The notes: generated by a model from the letters alone, not told the origin. 43,764 bases of DNA from Iphinoe sp. HA4291-MV1 (GCA_019359415.1 JAHHHH010000067.1:1-43764); one strand, 5' to 3'; shown: positions 34,603 through 43,714, counted from the first letter of the stretch. Program-made: numbers and translations.

Positions 34603-35079
34603 GCGTTGCATAAATGCGGGATGAATCAAGAAAACACAGGTATTTGCTTATACTCTAAATCATGAAGTAATAATCGAATCGAGTATTTAAGCATATCTAC
34701 TGCTTTCGAATAGCACAATGTTTTTCGATGTAGACGTGCTAAATAATGACGTAAACGTGTATTCTCACCTTCTACCCTAGTCATGTATGTTTTACTTACG
34801 ATATGGTCTCCTGGTTCAATAAAACTGGCATAAACTTTCCATCCATCTGTAACGTAAAAAAGCGCAAAGCCAACAACAAACAATATCCCATAGAGGTTTA
34901 AATGTTTCCGCGCTATTACCCTTTTGGTGGACTATAGACATCTATAAATTGACGACCACAATTTACATAAATGTGGTTTTGTTTACCTCTTCGTTTACCA
35001 TTTTTTCTAATCTCAGTAGACTCACAGTATGAACAATGCACAGTATAATACCTCAATTCATCCCTCTATTATGCAACGC
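34603..35079 (-). mobile_element. IS1-family insertion sequence, internally deleted
   Basis: Terminal inverted repeats GCGTTGCATAA (34603-) and TTATGCAACGC (to 35079) extend over 23 bases with 20 matches. From the right, the reverse strand encodes the InsA zinc-finger start: HCSYCESTEIRKNGKRRGKQ, NHIYVNCGRQFIDVYSPPKG, stop. After a deletion comes the InsB end: ETFKPLWDIV, a frame change, then YVTDGWKVYASFIEPGDHIV and ENTRLRHYLARLHRKTLCYS. At 477 bp it is shorter than a full IS1 (about 770 bp). No 8-9 bp target duplication is found. Inactive. The remaining gene-free sequence 35080-35376 has GAACGAGGGAACGAGAGAAC-type tandem repeats at about 35302-35335. Confidence 0.8.
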
Positions 35080-35376
35080 CCGTTTTTGCTGATAAACCCG
35101 TCGCTTCTGAAACTGTAAGTTACTAATTAACGCGGCGCTTGCCTACGTAATGACCACGAAATCTAGCTAAGATTTACTGCGATTATTGGGAATGTAGTCC
35201 ATTAATTGAGAATAAAAAAACCAATTATTTTAAGGGTTTCGAGTTTCGCACTCCTAACTAGTCTAAACTCCAAAGTATAGGCATTCCCAGTCAGAGACTG
35301 GGAACGAGGGAACGAGAGAACGAGGCAAACGAGGCAAAAAGTACAAAAAGTAGGGTGGGCAATGTCCACCCTGAAT

Positions 35377-36558
35377 TCACCCCTTCACGCAAACAACTTG
35401 CTTGAGAGTTGCCACAACTTCGACTAAATCCGCTTGATTTTTCATCACCTCATCTATCGGTTTATAAGCACTCGGAATTTCATCTAAAACGCCTGCATCT
35501 TTACGACACTCTACACCTTTTGTTTGCTCAATTAAATCATCTAGCGTGTAGGTATTTTTCGCCTTCTTTCTAGATAGCAAACGTCCTGCGCCGTGAGCAC
35601 AACTGCAAAAACTATTGGCACAACCTTTACCCTTAACGATGTAGGATTTTGCCCCCATCGAACCGGGGATAATACCATAGTCTTCTTCTGTTGCGCGGAC
35701 TGCACCTTTGCGAGTGACATAGACATCCTCGCCAAAATGCACTTCTTTTTCAGCGTAGTTGTGATGGCAATTCACCTCTAGTAAAGGCTTAGTTACCTTA
35801 CCACCCGCCAGATGCTTTTCGATAATGCGTTGAAAACGCGCCATCATCACCTCACGGTTGAAACGTGCATAATTCTGCGCCCACTGCAAATCATGCCAGT
35901 ATGCTTGAAATTCTGGCGTATCAGCCACAAAATGAGCTAAATCAGGGTCAGGCAATTTATTATCTGCCATTTTTGCTAATTGTTTAGCTGTATTAATATG
36001 GCACTGGGCTAAATTATTCCCGATATTGCGGGAACCGGAATGTAGCATCAGCCAAACTTGGTTCTCTGTATCGAGGCAAACTTCAATGAAGTGATTTCCT
36101 CCACCGAGAGAACCCATCTGCTTCATCGCTTTAAGATGCAAATCTTGAACGCCTCGATGCAAGTCTTGGAAATCACGCCAGTTCTGCCAGTTAGTGACAC
36201 TTTTTTCAACGTCTTTGTTTTCGTTGAAACCTGTGGGAATTGCTGCTTCAATATCCAAGCGGATTTTCTTTAGTTTACCTTCCAGTTGGTCACTGTTAAA
36301 TGGCGTTTTTATGGCACAGACACCACAACCGATATCCACGCCAACAGCAGCAGGAATAATTGCTTCCTTTGTCGCAATGACAGAACCTACTAAGGCACCT
36401 TTACCCAAATGGACATCTGGCATCAATGCGACGTGCTTATACACAAATGGTAGTGATGCTACATTCTTCGCCATCTTGGTTTCTTCTGCTCCCAAGGAGT
36501 GATTTGCCCAAGACAGAACAGGCGATGGTGTGGAAAGTTTTAACTCTTCGTAAGGCAT
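35377..36558 (-). CDS. rtcB: RtcB-family RNA ligase
   Basis: 393 residues. GVDIGC78G (Mn site), GGGNH155FIEV, LHSGSRNIG, EVNCHHNYAEKE, GIIPGSMGAKSYIVKG and the guanylylated His in CSCAH322GAGR are the signature elements of RtcB, which joins 2',3'-cyclic phosphate or 3'-phosphate ends to 5'-OH RNA ends using GTP. The length and all catalytic motifs fit. No archease, RtcA or RtcR regulator is nearby. It appears as a single-gene unit with its own promoter. Likely job: RNA repair after cleavage stress. It is a housekeeping-type gene between IS1 debris and repeats. Confidence 0.95.
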   Translation of the reverse strand: MPYEELKLSTPSPVLSWANHSLGAEETKMAKNVASLPFVYKHVALMPDVHLGKGALVGSVIATKEAIIPAAVGVDIGCGVCAIKTPFNSDQLEGKLKKIRLDIEAAIPTGFNENKDVEKSVTNWQNWRDFQDLHRGVQDLHLKAMKQMGSLGGGNHFIEVCLDTENQVWLMLHSGSRNIGNNLAQCHINTAKQLAKMADNKLPDPDLAHFVADTPEFQAYWHDLQWAQNYARFNREVMMARFQRIIEKHLAGGKVTKPLLEVNCHHNYAEKEVHFGEDVYVTRKGAVRATEEDYGIIPGSMGAKSYIVKGKGCANSFCSCAHGAGRLLSRKKAKNTYTLDDLIEQTKGVECRKDAGVLDEIPSAYKPIDEVMKNQADLVEVVATLKQVVCVKG

Positions 36559-37155
36559 AATTCTTAATTATTGTGATTTTAGATAATAGATTTGGAATTT
36601 TATGTGTGTTTTCGCGCTTTTACACAGACTATTTACAGTAATTTGAATTTTGCATAGTATTTCATTCCTACTTCCATACTAATAGACCCATACCTATTGG
36701 ATGGGTAATGCCCACCAGAACCAGTTAACAATTCACGCATTCAAAATTCACGCATTCAAAATTAAAGACAGTTTGAGTTGGGGATTTAAACCTCAACTCA
36801 AACTGAGGAGCCAGTGTCGTGGTGTTAGCGCAGCGTTAGCGACACCAGGAGCGTCGGCAGTCCGCCCTTGGAGGTTCCCTCGTTGAGTGGAACCTCCGTT
36901 AGGGTTTCCCGACTTGAGACATCTGGCGTACTACGTGTAGACGTAGGGGTCTTAAACCCTTTAATGTACGATAAGGGTGAGCATTATTTAACTGCTACTC
37001 CCAGCAAATAGCAGTTATTGTATTATATTTGTAGCATAAAAATCATCAATGTCAACTCCCTCGCTAGACGAGACGCAATACTTTTAAGAAATACATTAAA
37101 ATTTGTAAATAAAATCACATTGCTCAAAAAACCCGATAAGCATAAACACAATCCT
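36559..37155. other. Gene-free stretch with repeats and a hairpin
   Basis: About 600 bases. It holds a direct repeat TTCACGCATTCAAAA (36731-36745 and 36746-36760 region), a GC-rich palindromic block beginning GGAGCCAGTG (about 36809) of the same family as the helicase insert, and a perfect hairpin GGAGGTTCC (36870-36878) / GGAACCTCC (36889-36897). An open frame from 37018 leads into the methyltransferase, but the true start is 37156. Confidence 0.5.
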
Positions 37156-38073
37156 ATGACAGTTCGTCAAGATACAATTTGGGAACGTTTTCTATCTCCT
37201 GTGGTGCGTCTATTTATTGATGAAGAGGGGTTGCGGCGTTACGCCCAGAGCGTTGATTGGGAAAAAGAAAGCAGCCGCTTTCGACGCGCTGATGTGACAG
37301 TTCCGCCATACTACAATAGCCAAAACCTTGATGGGATTGAGCATGGATATCTCAAGCCTGATACGGCGGTGACTTACGATCCCATTACCCAATTTGTTCT
37401 CCCCCCTAATGAAACTTTGGTACGTCAGGCTTTAATAGATACCATCAAAGTACAGCCGCGACGTATTCTTGACTTGGGCTGCGGTACAGGTTCCACAACT
37501 TTGATGTTAAAGCAGGCTTTTCCTCAAGCTGAAGTCATCGGTTTAGACTTATCACCTTATATGTTAGTACGTGCTGACCACAAAGCTGAAAGTGCTGGTT
37601 TAGACATTCACTGGCGACATGGGAATGTACAGAAGACAGATTTTCCTGATGCTTCTTTTGATTTGGTCACAGCTTCTTTGTTATTTCACGAAATACCAAC
37701 AGCTGTATCTGTAACAATTTTACAAGAATGCTTTCGGTTGCTGCTAACTGGTGGACAACTAGTCATTTTAGATGGAAATCAGAAGACCTTGCGTCAATTA
37801 GATTGGCTTAATGATGTTTTTGAGGAGCCATATATTCGCGAATATGCTGCTGAAAGTGTGGATGCGTGGATGAGTGCAGCAGGATTTGAAGCTGTGCAAA
37901 CCCAAGATGTGTGGTGGATCAATCAAGTGACGAATGGAGTGAAACCAATTCTCTCTGAAGATGCTACTGCGCGAACAGATGTACGGCATTACACTGCTGT
38001 ACAGGTAGACGCGAGAGTGGATAATGAAGATTTACAGGGTTTTCCATCTCCAGCTTTTGATACAATGCCATGA
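37156..38073 (+). CDS. SAM-dependent class I methyltransferase
   Basis: 305 residues from ATG 37156 (MTVRQDTIWERFLSP). The open frame extends 46 codons further upstream but that part reads as non-coding. After a 130-residue N-terminal part the SAM motif ILDLGCGTGSTT is followed by VIGLDLSPYML, then ASFDLVTASLLFHEIP and a closing beta-strand region GGQLVILDGNQKTL. The N-terminal region (FRRADVTVPPYYNSQNLDG) has the look of cyanobacterial methyltransferases of unknown substrate. The stop overlaps the HAD gene start by four bases (ATGA), so the two are co-translated. Confidence 0.85.
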   Translation: MTVRQDTIWERFLSPVVRLFIDEEGLRRYAQSVDWEKESSRFRRADVTVPPYYNSQNLDGIEHGYLKPDTAVTYDPITQFVLPPNETLVRQALIDTIKVQPRRILDLGCGTGSTTLMLKQAFPQAEVIGLDLSPYMLVRADHKAESAGLDIHWRHGNVQKTDFPDASFDLVTASLLFHEIPTAVSVTILQECFRLLLTGGQLVILDGNQKTLRQLDWLNDVFEEPYIREYAAESVDAWMSAAGFEAVQTQDVWWINQVTNGVKPILSEDATARTDVRHYTAVQVDARVDNEDLQGFPSPAFDTMP

Positions 38074-38795
38074 GTTTAAAGGCAGTTTTATTTGACTTTA
38101 ATGGTGTCATCATTAATGATGAGTCAATCCACGAGCGACTAACAGAGCAACTTCTGCTTGAGGAGAATCTCATGCTTCAGCCAGATGAGTATCGAAAAGT
38201 TTGCTTGGGACGTAGCGATCGCACTTGTTTGCAAGATTTACTGACTAGTCGTGGTCGTGTGGTTAATGATACTTATTTAACTCAGTTGCTTAATCGCAAA
38301 GCACAAGGCTACATTTTGGAACTAGAAAAAATAGAAGAACTGCCTTTGTACCCTGGTTTAGATGAGTTGATATTTCAGGTGTGTTCTCGCAACCTCAAAT
38401 TAGGGATAGTCAGTGGTGCCATTCGCAAAGAAATAGAATTGGTACTTGAGCGCGCTAAACTGGCTGAACATTTTAAAGTTATTGTCGCAGGTGATGACGT
38501 GACCACCAGTAAACCAGAACCACATGGTTATCTGTTAGCCGTGGAACGCCTGAACCAGAAATATCCTGATTTGAATCTTCAACCACAACAGTGTCTAGCG
38601 ATAGAAGATACTCCTGCTGGTATCCAAGCCGCGAAACAAGCAGGTATGCAAGTAGCTGGTGTCGCAAATACTTATCCATTCCATATGCTTCAGCGTTGCT
38701 GCAACTGGACGGTAGATTATTTAACCGACTTGGAATTAGAACGGGTGCAGGAAGTTTATTCTCAAAAAGAATTGCAGTGTACTACAGGAAAATGA
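38070..38795 (+). CDS. HAD-superfamily (subfamily IA) hydrolase
   Basis: 241 residues. Motif I FDF-N11-GVIIND has Asp9 as nucleophile, but the second Asp, the usual general acid, is Asn11. The cap domain spans about 20-90. Motif II is GIVSGA, motif III K (TTSKPEPHGY), motif IV LAIEDTPAGI. It resembles phosphoglycolate phosphatase and beta-phosphoglucomutase relatives. The Asp-to-Asn change may lower phosphatase activity or adapt the enzyme. It is translationally coupled to the methyltransferase, so a shared pathway is likely but unknown. Confidence 0.88.
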   Translation: MSLKAVLFDFNGVIINDESIHERLTEQLLLEENLMLQPDEYRKVCLGRSDRTCLQDLLTSRGRVVNDTYLTQLLNRKAQGYILELEKIEELPLYPGLDELIFQVCSRNLKLGIVSGAIRKEIELVLERAKLAEHFKVIVAGDDVTTSKPEPHGYLLAVERLNQKYPDLNLQPQQCLAIEDTPAGIQAAKQAGMQVAGVANTYPFHMLQRCCNWTVDYLTDLELERVQEVYSQKELQCTTGK

Positions 38796-38823
38796 TATTA
38801 TAAAAAATTGGTTGCATTTGTGT

Positions 38824-38896
38824 GGGGAATTAGCTCAGCTGGTAGAGCGCTGCGATCGCACCGCAGAGGTCAGGGATTCGAGTTCCCTATTCTCCA
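38824..38896 (+). tRNA. tRNA-Ala (anticodon CGC)
   Basis: A full cloverleaf of 73 nt: acceptor GGGGAAT/ATTCTCC (one G-U), D-stem GCTC/GAGC, anticodon stem CTGCG/CGCAG with loop ATCGCAC (anticodon CGC, reads GCG), T-stem AGGGA/TCCCT with loop TTCGAGT, discriminator A. CCA is not encoded. The anticodon arm contains a perfect HIP1 octamer GCGATCGC. It stands 29 bases after the HAD gene on the same strand. Confidence 0.9.
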
Positions 38897-38923
38897 TTCT
38901 TGTTCATTTCTCCATTAGTCAAT

Positions 38924-39304
38924 TTAAGGTGTTGGTGCGGGTTGAATGTGTTTTCCAGCATAAAAAACAACGACTTTCAACTGATTTTCATTAGGAATAT
39001 AAAATACTCTGTCTCCTTTAGTCACCTCGTATTCCCATACCCCTTTATACTTTTTGCCTTTCAACGGGAAAACACGTCCTGGCTGTCTAGTTGTGGGTAC
39101 TGTACGTAAATCGTCATAACAACGGTTAGAATTTTCAGGATGTCGCTGCATTAATGCTTCCCAATCTCGGTTCACCCGACGATTTTTGGCTACCACTAAC
39201 CAAGTGTTTTCTGTCTCAGGTGTCTCAGATAATTCAGAAGCCATCAGTTTTACTTCTGGCGGCTCTATATTCTCTATGATTTCTTCCGAGGTTTTTTCTG
39301 ACAT
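38924..39304 (-). CDS. Probable toxin of a type II toxin-antitoxin pair
   Basis: 126 residues from ATG 39304. After an acidic head (SEEIIENIEPPEVKLMASEL) comes a RelE/ParE-like piece: RDWEALMQRHPENSNRCYDD, KGVWEYEVTKGDRVFYIPNE and a final strand VVVFYAGKHI. The pattern 'Kgxl.g.w.Y.v...dRv.Y..d...kvvvvy..gk' supports an RNase-type toxin fold, but catalytic residues cannot be assigned. It starts 10 bases after the antitoxin-like gene, in the usual antitoxin-then-toxin order. The fusion of a 40-residue acidic N-terminus is odd. Confidence 0.55.
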   Translation of the reverse strand: MSEKTSEEIIENIEPPEVKLMASELSETPETENTWLVVAKNRRVNRDWEALMQRHPENSNRCYDDLRTVPTTRQPGRVFPLKGKKYKGVWEYEVTKGDRVFYIPNENQLKVVVFYAGKHIQPAPTP

Positions 39305-39313
39305 ATCAAACAC

Positions 39314-39802
39314 TTAAGCAACGTTTTCACCAATCGGCTGAGACAATGCTATTTCCTCAAGCTCATCACTATGCAGACTAAAAGCAGCTTCAAGCTCTGG
39401 ATTGGATATTGCTAGAGCGCTTTCATGCCATTCATGGATGATTGCATCTAACTCATCCCAAGCTTTTTCGGATAAATCAACCGAACGATACGCCGACATA
39501 ATCTCATCAATAAATTCATTCAGTTCATCTGAATCAAATACCTCAAGCCAACCATAAGGATGCTCAGTTCCAATTTTTTGCTTTAGCAGTAAACGGAAAG
39601 CTGTATTTAGAAGCTCAACAATTTCTCTACTACGTTGGGCTGCTTTCACAAATAAGGCTACATTTTCACGAGGTAGTAAAGCAAAAGACTGGTCATTGCG
39701 AGTAATTGTTACTGGGTGCTCCAATGCTTTATCCAAAACACGTCCTGGTTGACGATTTAACTCAGTGGCTGTGATCAATTCATCTGAGTAAATGGTGTTC
39801 AT
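39314..39802 (-). CDS. Phd/YefM-like antitoxin with long C-terminal extension
   Basis: 162 residues from ATG 39802, chosen because GGGAG lies directly upstream (two earlier ATGs exist). Residues 5-50 read DELITATELNRQPGRVLDKAL and EHPVTITRNDQSFALLPRE, a Phd/YefM DNA-binding antitoxin fold. The long acidic helical part (residues 50-162) is unlike short antitoxins and could neutralise the toxin. The neighbouring gene 10 bases downstream is the toxin candidate. Such pairs are usually autoregulated by the antitoxin at their promoter; no operator was identified here. Confidence 0.55.
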   Translation of the reverse strand: MNTIYSDELITATELNRQPGRVLDKALEHPVTITRNDQSFALLPRENVALFVKAAQRSREIVELLNTAFRLLLKQKIGTEHPYGWLEVFDSDELNEFIDEIMSAYRSVDLSEKAWDELDAIIHEWHESALAISNPELEAAFSLHSDELEEIALSQPIGENVA

Positions 39803-40062
39803 AACTCCCATAGCCATATTTGAACTGCACTCTTGTCTATACGTATTATTTTACGTAGTGAGTTTCAAGAGTCAATGGGGTGACAAGCTGTGTTTCACAG
39901 CCTAAATATTTTCTGGAAAGATTGGTATCGTATTTGTAGCTAATATCCAGTCATTTCTTACCAAATCATTCATTATGAGCTTTAAGGAACTTATTGGGCA
40001 GCTACGTGACGTACTCCCGTCGCTGACTCTTCGAGTACAGCGCGGGCTTCTCAGCGACTCTT

Positions 40063-40549
40063 CTATGAAAACATTAACTGAGCTTTAAGACCGTTCGCCT
40101 CAGGGTTCTTTATGTTAATTGCGGCATTTAAATCTCTACACAAACTCGTATGACAGACAGGACAATTGTGCATTCTTTGAGATAGCGCCTTTTTAGCTTT
40201 GTGACCACAACTAGAACATTCTTGGCTAGTGCCGTTTGGATTTATAGCTATTACTTTCAAGCCAGCATTTTCGGCTTTGTTTGAAAGTATAGAAATAAAC
40301 TGACTCCAAGCAGCATCGTTTACTGATTTAGCCAATCGTGTTTTAGTTAGTCCTTTTATATTCAACTTTTCAACAGCTATGACATCATACTTATCAAGTA
40401 ATTTCTTAGCTGTTTTGAAATGAAAATCTTTTCTGGTGTCAGCAACTTTTTTGTGCTGAATGCCCAGTTTTTTAATTGCTTTTTTACGACGATTTGACCC
40501 TTTCTTTCTTCTAGATACTTTCCTTTGTGCTGACTTTAATTTAACTTAC
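40063..40549 (-). pseudogene. TnpB (IS200/IS605) C-terminal remnant
   Basis: The frame is open from about 40549 and lacks a start. [18 protein letters not shown], then [15 protein letters not shown] (RuvC part), [20 protein letters not shown] and [18 protein letters not shown] (zinc finger and last RuvC Asp). TnpB is an RNA-guided nuclease of about 400 residues; here only the last 160 or so survive. The upstream boundary is a MITE (40550-40671). The stretch 40010-40060 contains GACTCTTCGAGTAC and GCGACTC pieces, perhaps the transposon right end/guide-RNA region. Inactive. Confidence 0.75.
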
Positions 40550-40671
40550 ATCTTGCACCAGTTGATTTATTGCAATTTTTGTAGGGTGGGCACTGCTAAC
40601 CGTTCGCTGAAACTGCTATTTTTACGTTCTGAGCAGTGCCTACCTTACAGTGATTGAGAATGGTGCAAGAT
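40550..40671. mobile_element. MITE-like element, 122 bp, ATCTTGCACCA termini
   Basis: ATCTTGCACCA (40550-40560) and TGGTGCAAGAT (40661-40671) are perfect inverted ends. Inside, GTAGGGTGGGCACTGCT (about 40584-) and AGCAGTGCCTACCTTAC (about 40632-) pair imperfectly. It is placed exactly at the break of the TnpB remnant. The sequence between it and 40838 is non-coding. Confidence 0.65.
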
Positions 40672-40838
40672 CTCAGCTAACAAACATTGAATTTGCATAA
40701 TGTATTTAGATGTATCTCTTGTGGGGTGGGCATCTGGTCCCCCCAGATAATGCAACTTAAATGCCGATTAGCTTATTATGATTTTTGGCGTTACTGAATT
40801 GTGGTAAATTGAAAGTTGCTGTAATGACAACTTACTAA

Positions 40839-43040
40839 TTACAATTTAGGCAAAATTTCTGGTAACAATTGACCAGGAACTTTAGACAAAGCTAAGTTTT
40901 GTCCCTGTATACCTAATTCATTGTGGAAAGCGCGAATCGTTTTGACCACATAAGCAAAAGTTGTTTGATAAGCTTCAGATTGTTTACTCATTCCATTCAA
41001 AGCTTGCACGTGATTGTCTAATGCTGCTTCTAAATGTTTAGAACGAGTTGCTTTATCACCGTCAAAACACTGGTCTGTTGCTAACTGAAAATGGGCTAAT
41101 CCTAGATTATTGTGAGTGGCAAACACATCAAAACTTAAAGACATACCGCTGAGTGCATGAGCAAGAGCAAGTGCTTCTTCATATGAACTAATGCACTGTT
41201 TTAACAACTTTTGCCGCTCATCCTTGGAAGTTTGTGATTGATTTGCTAGGTGCCAATAGGCTGTTCCAAGGTTATTTTGGGTGGCGGCGCAAGCGGGAGG
41301 AACATTAGCAGGAGTTCGATATTTCAACGCTTCGCGGTAAGCATCAATAGCAAACTGCAGATTTTCTGCTGGCTGCTCGTACTGTGCAATATTCCAGTAT
41401 GCCGTGCCTATATTGTTTTGAATCATGCCATATTTGAGCGATTCTTCTTGGGGGCTGTAATAGGCAAGCGCTAGTTTGTAAGCTGCAATGGCTTTCTTGA
41501 GATGCTCAACAGGTTGATTGTATTGTGCTAAATGCCAGTAGGCTGTACCTAAATTGTTTTGACAAGCAGCGTACTTTAATGGTTCCATCTGAGCCGTACG
41601 GAGGCAGAGTGCTTCGCTGTAAGCTAAAACTGCTTGTTGCCAGTTTTCAGCAGGATTCGCAAAATGAGCTAAATCACCATAAGCTGTCCCTAAATTATTT
41701 TGCACACGAGCATATGTCTCAGGGTGGCTTTCTGATGAAATGAGCTTCAAAGCCAAATGATAAAATTCAATACCCTGCTCTATGTAGGCTTGTCCCTCCT
41801 CAGAATTGGGTGGTGTGCGGTAAAGCATCCAGTAGAGCGTACCTAAGTCATTCAAAGTATCAGGAACTTGGGGTGAATTGTCATCATGGGTGATTGATTC
41901 TTGATAGGCAAGAATTGCCACCATCAGGTTTTCTAGGATGGACTGTCCTTGTTCAATACGAAGGCGATATAAGTTTCCTAAGCGATGATAAGCTGCTGCT
42001 AGCTGGACGCCTGAAGCTTGTTGCGTGTGTAATTCCTCTATCTCCTCCAAAATTTGCTTCACTTGTAAGTTTTGCTCATCATCTTCAGCAATTGTCGTGT
42101 TAATCGTTGCTAGTACTAGCTCTGTTAACTCTTGGCTGATCTGAGATATTTGCTGAGGCGATGAGGTATCACTGATACTTGCTTTATCAGCGGATTCCTC
42201 TTGAAGAGGTTTGTTTGTTAATATTTCCGATTTTGAAGGAGGAACTTCCGGCGGTTTGTGTCCACGATTCACTGATGTTTGTGTGGGAAAATCGAAATCA
42301 TCCTGAATGACTGATTCTTCTAAAATGGATTGCTCAACACTACCCAACTCCAAACTTCTAGAACCGGAAAAACGTTCTGGTGAGTTTTTGTTTTGAGTTG
42401 TCGGTGTGGGTTCTCCGGCAAAGACAAAAACACCCGTACGGTAACGCCAAAACTGTGGAGCTGATTGCTGAATAGCATACAACCAAGGACGTGATACCCA
42501 CAACAGTAAGCTGGATTCAAAGTTAGACAGTTGTTGCTCAGTCAAACGCAGATAGTGCAAAAATAATCGCTGTACTGCTACTGATTGCCTAGTGAGCTGT
42601 TCCACACCTACAATCTGAAACGCTGGTACTGGCAATGGTCGCCCTGGGCTGTCTTTTGATGCTCCAACAATAGGTGGCGGATAATTAGACAACCACTGAT
42701 TTATCTGAGCTATGAGATTAGGGTCGCTTAAATTCAGTCGCAAGGTGACTAATCGGGGATAGGCTGGTGTGCTAGCTTCCCGTGTATTGGATGGCTGATA
42801 CAGCACTTGCCCAACAGGATAAGCCAAAGTTGAATGCAGACGCGCTGCCACCTGATTTCTCAGGTTCAAATCATCACACACCGCTAAAAAGATTTGTCGT
42901 CTTAAACCGAGACTGAGAGCAAGTTTCAGGCGATGATACACTTGCCTATTCCAAGCAAAATTATCTGAATGTGTAGTTTCATTTACACTCATGGCGGCTA
43001 AAGAGCCAAAACGCAGTGGACATACCCTCTTGGGGTACAT
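40839..43040 (-). CDS. Large tetratricopeptide-repeat protein
   Basis: 733 residues if started at 43040; an internal ATG at 42992 is also possible (AAMSVNETTHSDN). Residues about 25-210 form an alpha/beta domain (LKLALSLGLRRQIFLAVCDD ... LVTLRLNLSDPNLIAQI) that may be ATPase-related but lacks a P-loop. A Ser/Pro-rich linker follows. About 355-700 carry seven TPR-like units spaced about 45 residues (NDLGTLYW, NNLGTAYGDLAH, NNLGTAYWHLAQY, NNIGTAYWNIAQY, NNLGTAYWHLANQ, NNLGLAHFQLA). Such cyanobacterial proteins are presumed scaffolds. It is the next minus-strand gene after psb34 but separated by a terminator. Confidence 0.8.
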   Translation of the reverse strand: MYPKRVCPLRFGSLAAMSVNETTHSDNFAWNRQVYHRLKLALSLGLRRQIFLAVCDDLNLRNQVAARLHSTLAYPVGQVLYQPSNTREASTPAYPRLVTLRLNLSDPNLIAQINQWLSNYPPPIVGASKDSPGRPLPVPAFQIVGVEQLTRQSVAVQRLFLHYLRLTEQQLSNFESSLLLWVSRPWLYAIQQSAPQFWRYRTGVFVFAGEPTPTTQNKNSPERFSGSRSLELGSVEQSILEESVIQDDFDFPTQTSVNRGHKPPEVPPSKSEILTNKPLQEESADKASISDTSSPQQISQISQELTELVLATINTTIAEDDEQNLQVKQILEEIEELHTQQASGVQLAAAYHRLGNLYRLRIEQGQSILENLMVAILAYQESITHDDNSPQVPDTLNDLGTLYWMLYRTPPNSEEGQAYIEQGIEFYHLALKLISSESHPETYARVQNNLGTAYGDLAHFANPAENWQQAVLAYSEALCLRTAQMEPLKYAACQNNLGTAYWHLAQYNQPVEHLKKAIAAYKLALAYYSPQEESLKYGMIQNNIGTAYWNIAQYEQPAENLQFAIDAYREALKYRTPANVPPACAATQNNLGTAYWHLANQSQTSKDERQKLLKQCISSYEEALALAHALSGMSLSFDVFATHNNLGLAHFQLATDQCFDGDKATRSKHLEAALDNHVQALNGMSKQSEAYQTTFAYVVKTIRAFHNELGIQGQNLALSKVPGQLLPEILPKL

Positions 43041-43206
43041 GGAGACAGGCTGTAAATCTAACCATGACTATGATTTTCAAGTCAATGTTACTTTGCTCAG
43101 GATAAATCGATTCTTTAAGATTTTAAAGAACAAAATTGTATAATCTTACCATAAATAAAAATTTTATGCCATTAATAAAAATTTCTATTTTAAATAATAA
43201 AAAACT

Positions 43207-43230
43207 AGGCTCCGATAAAACTAGGAGCCT
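43207..43230 (-). terminator. Intrinsic terminator of psb34
   Basis: On the minus strand AGGCTCC (43230-43224) pairs with GGAGCCT (43213-43207), followed by AGTTTTTTATT. This is a stem plus T-run 46 bases after the psb34 stop. It should separate psb34 from the TPR gene downstream. Confidence 0.75.
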
Positions 43231-43275
43231 GAAAAACTGAAAAACTCAATTCTCAATTTCTAAAACAATTTTCCA

Positions 43276-43455
43276 TCAGCTCACATTGGAAACAGAAAAA
43301 GCAACAAAAATCAAACTACTGACCAAAATCGTAGCAATAATTCCCAGGATAACGTAGTTGCGCTTCTGATGCTCGGTAGGGGGTTCTGCTTTATAAACTT
43401 TGGGTTCACGAGCAAAGTTATTCAGACGACCACCATCTTCTATTGTGTAGGGCAT
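43276..43455 (-). CDS. psb34: Psb34 (Ssl1498-type) small photosystem II assembly protein
   Basis: A 59-residue protein. The N-terminus MPYTIEDGGRLNNFAREPKV and KAEPPT lead to one membrane helix (VILGIIATILVSSLIFVAF) and a short tail SVSNVS. It matches the cyanobacterial ssl1498 family, identified as Psb34, a single-helix thylakoid protein bound to a PSII assembly intermediate and related to Hlip-type proteins. The ATG lies at 43455. A clear terminator follows at 43207-43230. Confidence 0.9.
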   Translation of the reverse strand: MPYTIEDGGRLNNFAREPKVYKAEPPTEHQKRNYVILGIIATILVSSLIFVAFSVSNVS

Positions 43456-43540
43456 GAGTAAAATTCCTTATCCCATTTATTTATTTAATGTAACATAAAC
43501 ATGAAACTTACTCTTACAACAAGGATACAAACGGTTACAT

Positions 43541-43571
43541 CAGTCATTAGTCATTAGTCATTAGTCATTAG
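43541..43571. repeat. Tandem heptamer repeat (TCATTAG)n
   Basis: Four to five copies of AGTCATT/TCATTAG, followed by a pyrimidine run with CCCCCTATCCCC units (about 43590-43630) and then CACTAATGACTAG, an inverted partner of the repeat. It is STRR-type sequence and non-coding, and fills most of 43456-43714. Confidence 0.75.
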
Positions 43572-43714
43572 TTTTGTTCCCTTGTCCTCCTTGTCCCCCT
43601 ATCCCCCTTCCCCCTATCCCCTTGTCCCTCACTAATGACTAGTAGTCTGTCAGCCTTGAATTGAGGGGTGACTCGGTTAATAATTTGAGTAATCCCCGAA
43701 TACGCAATTGTGTC

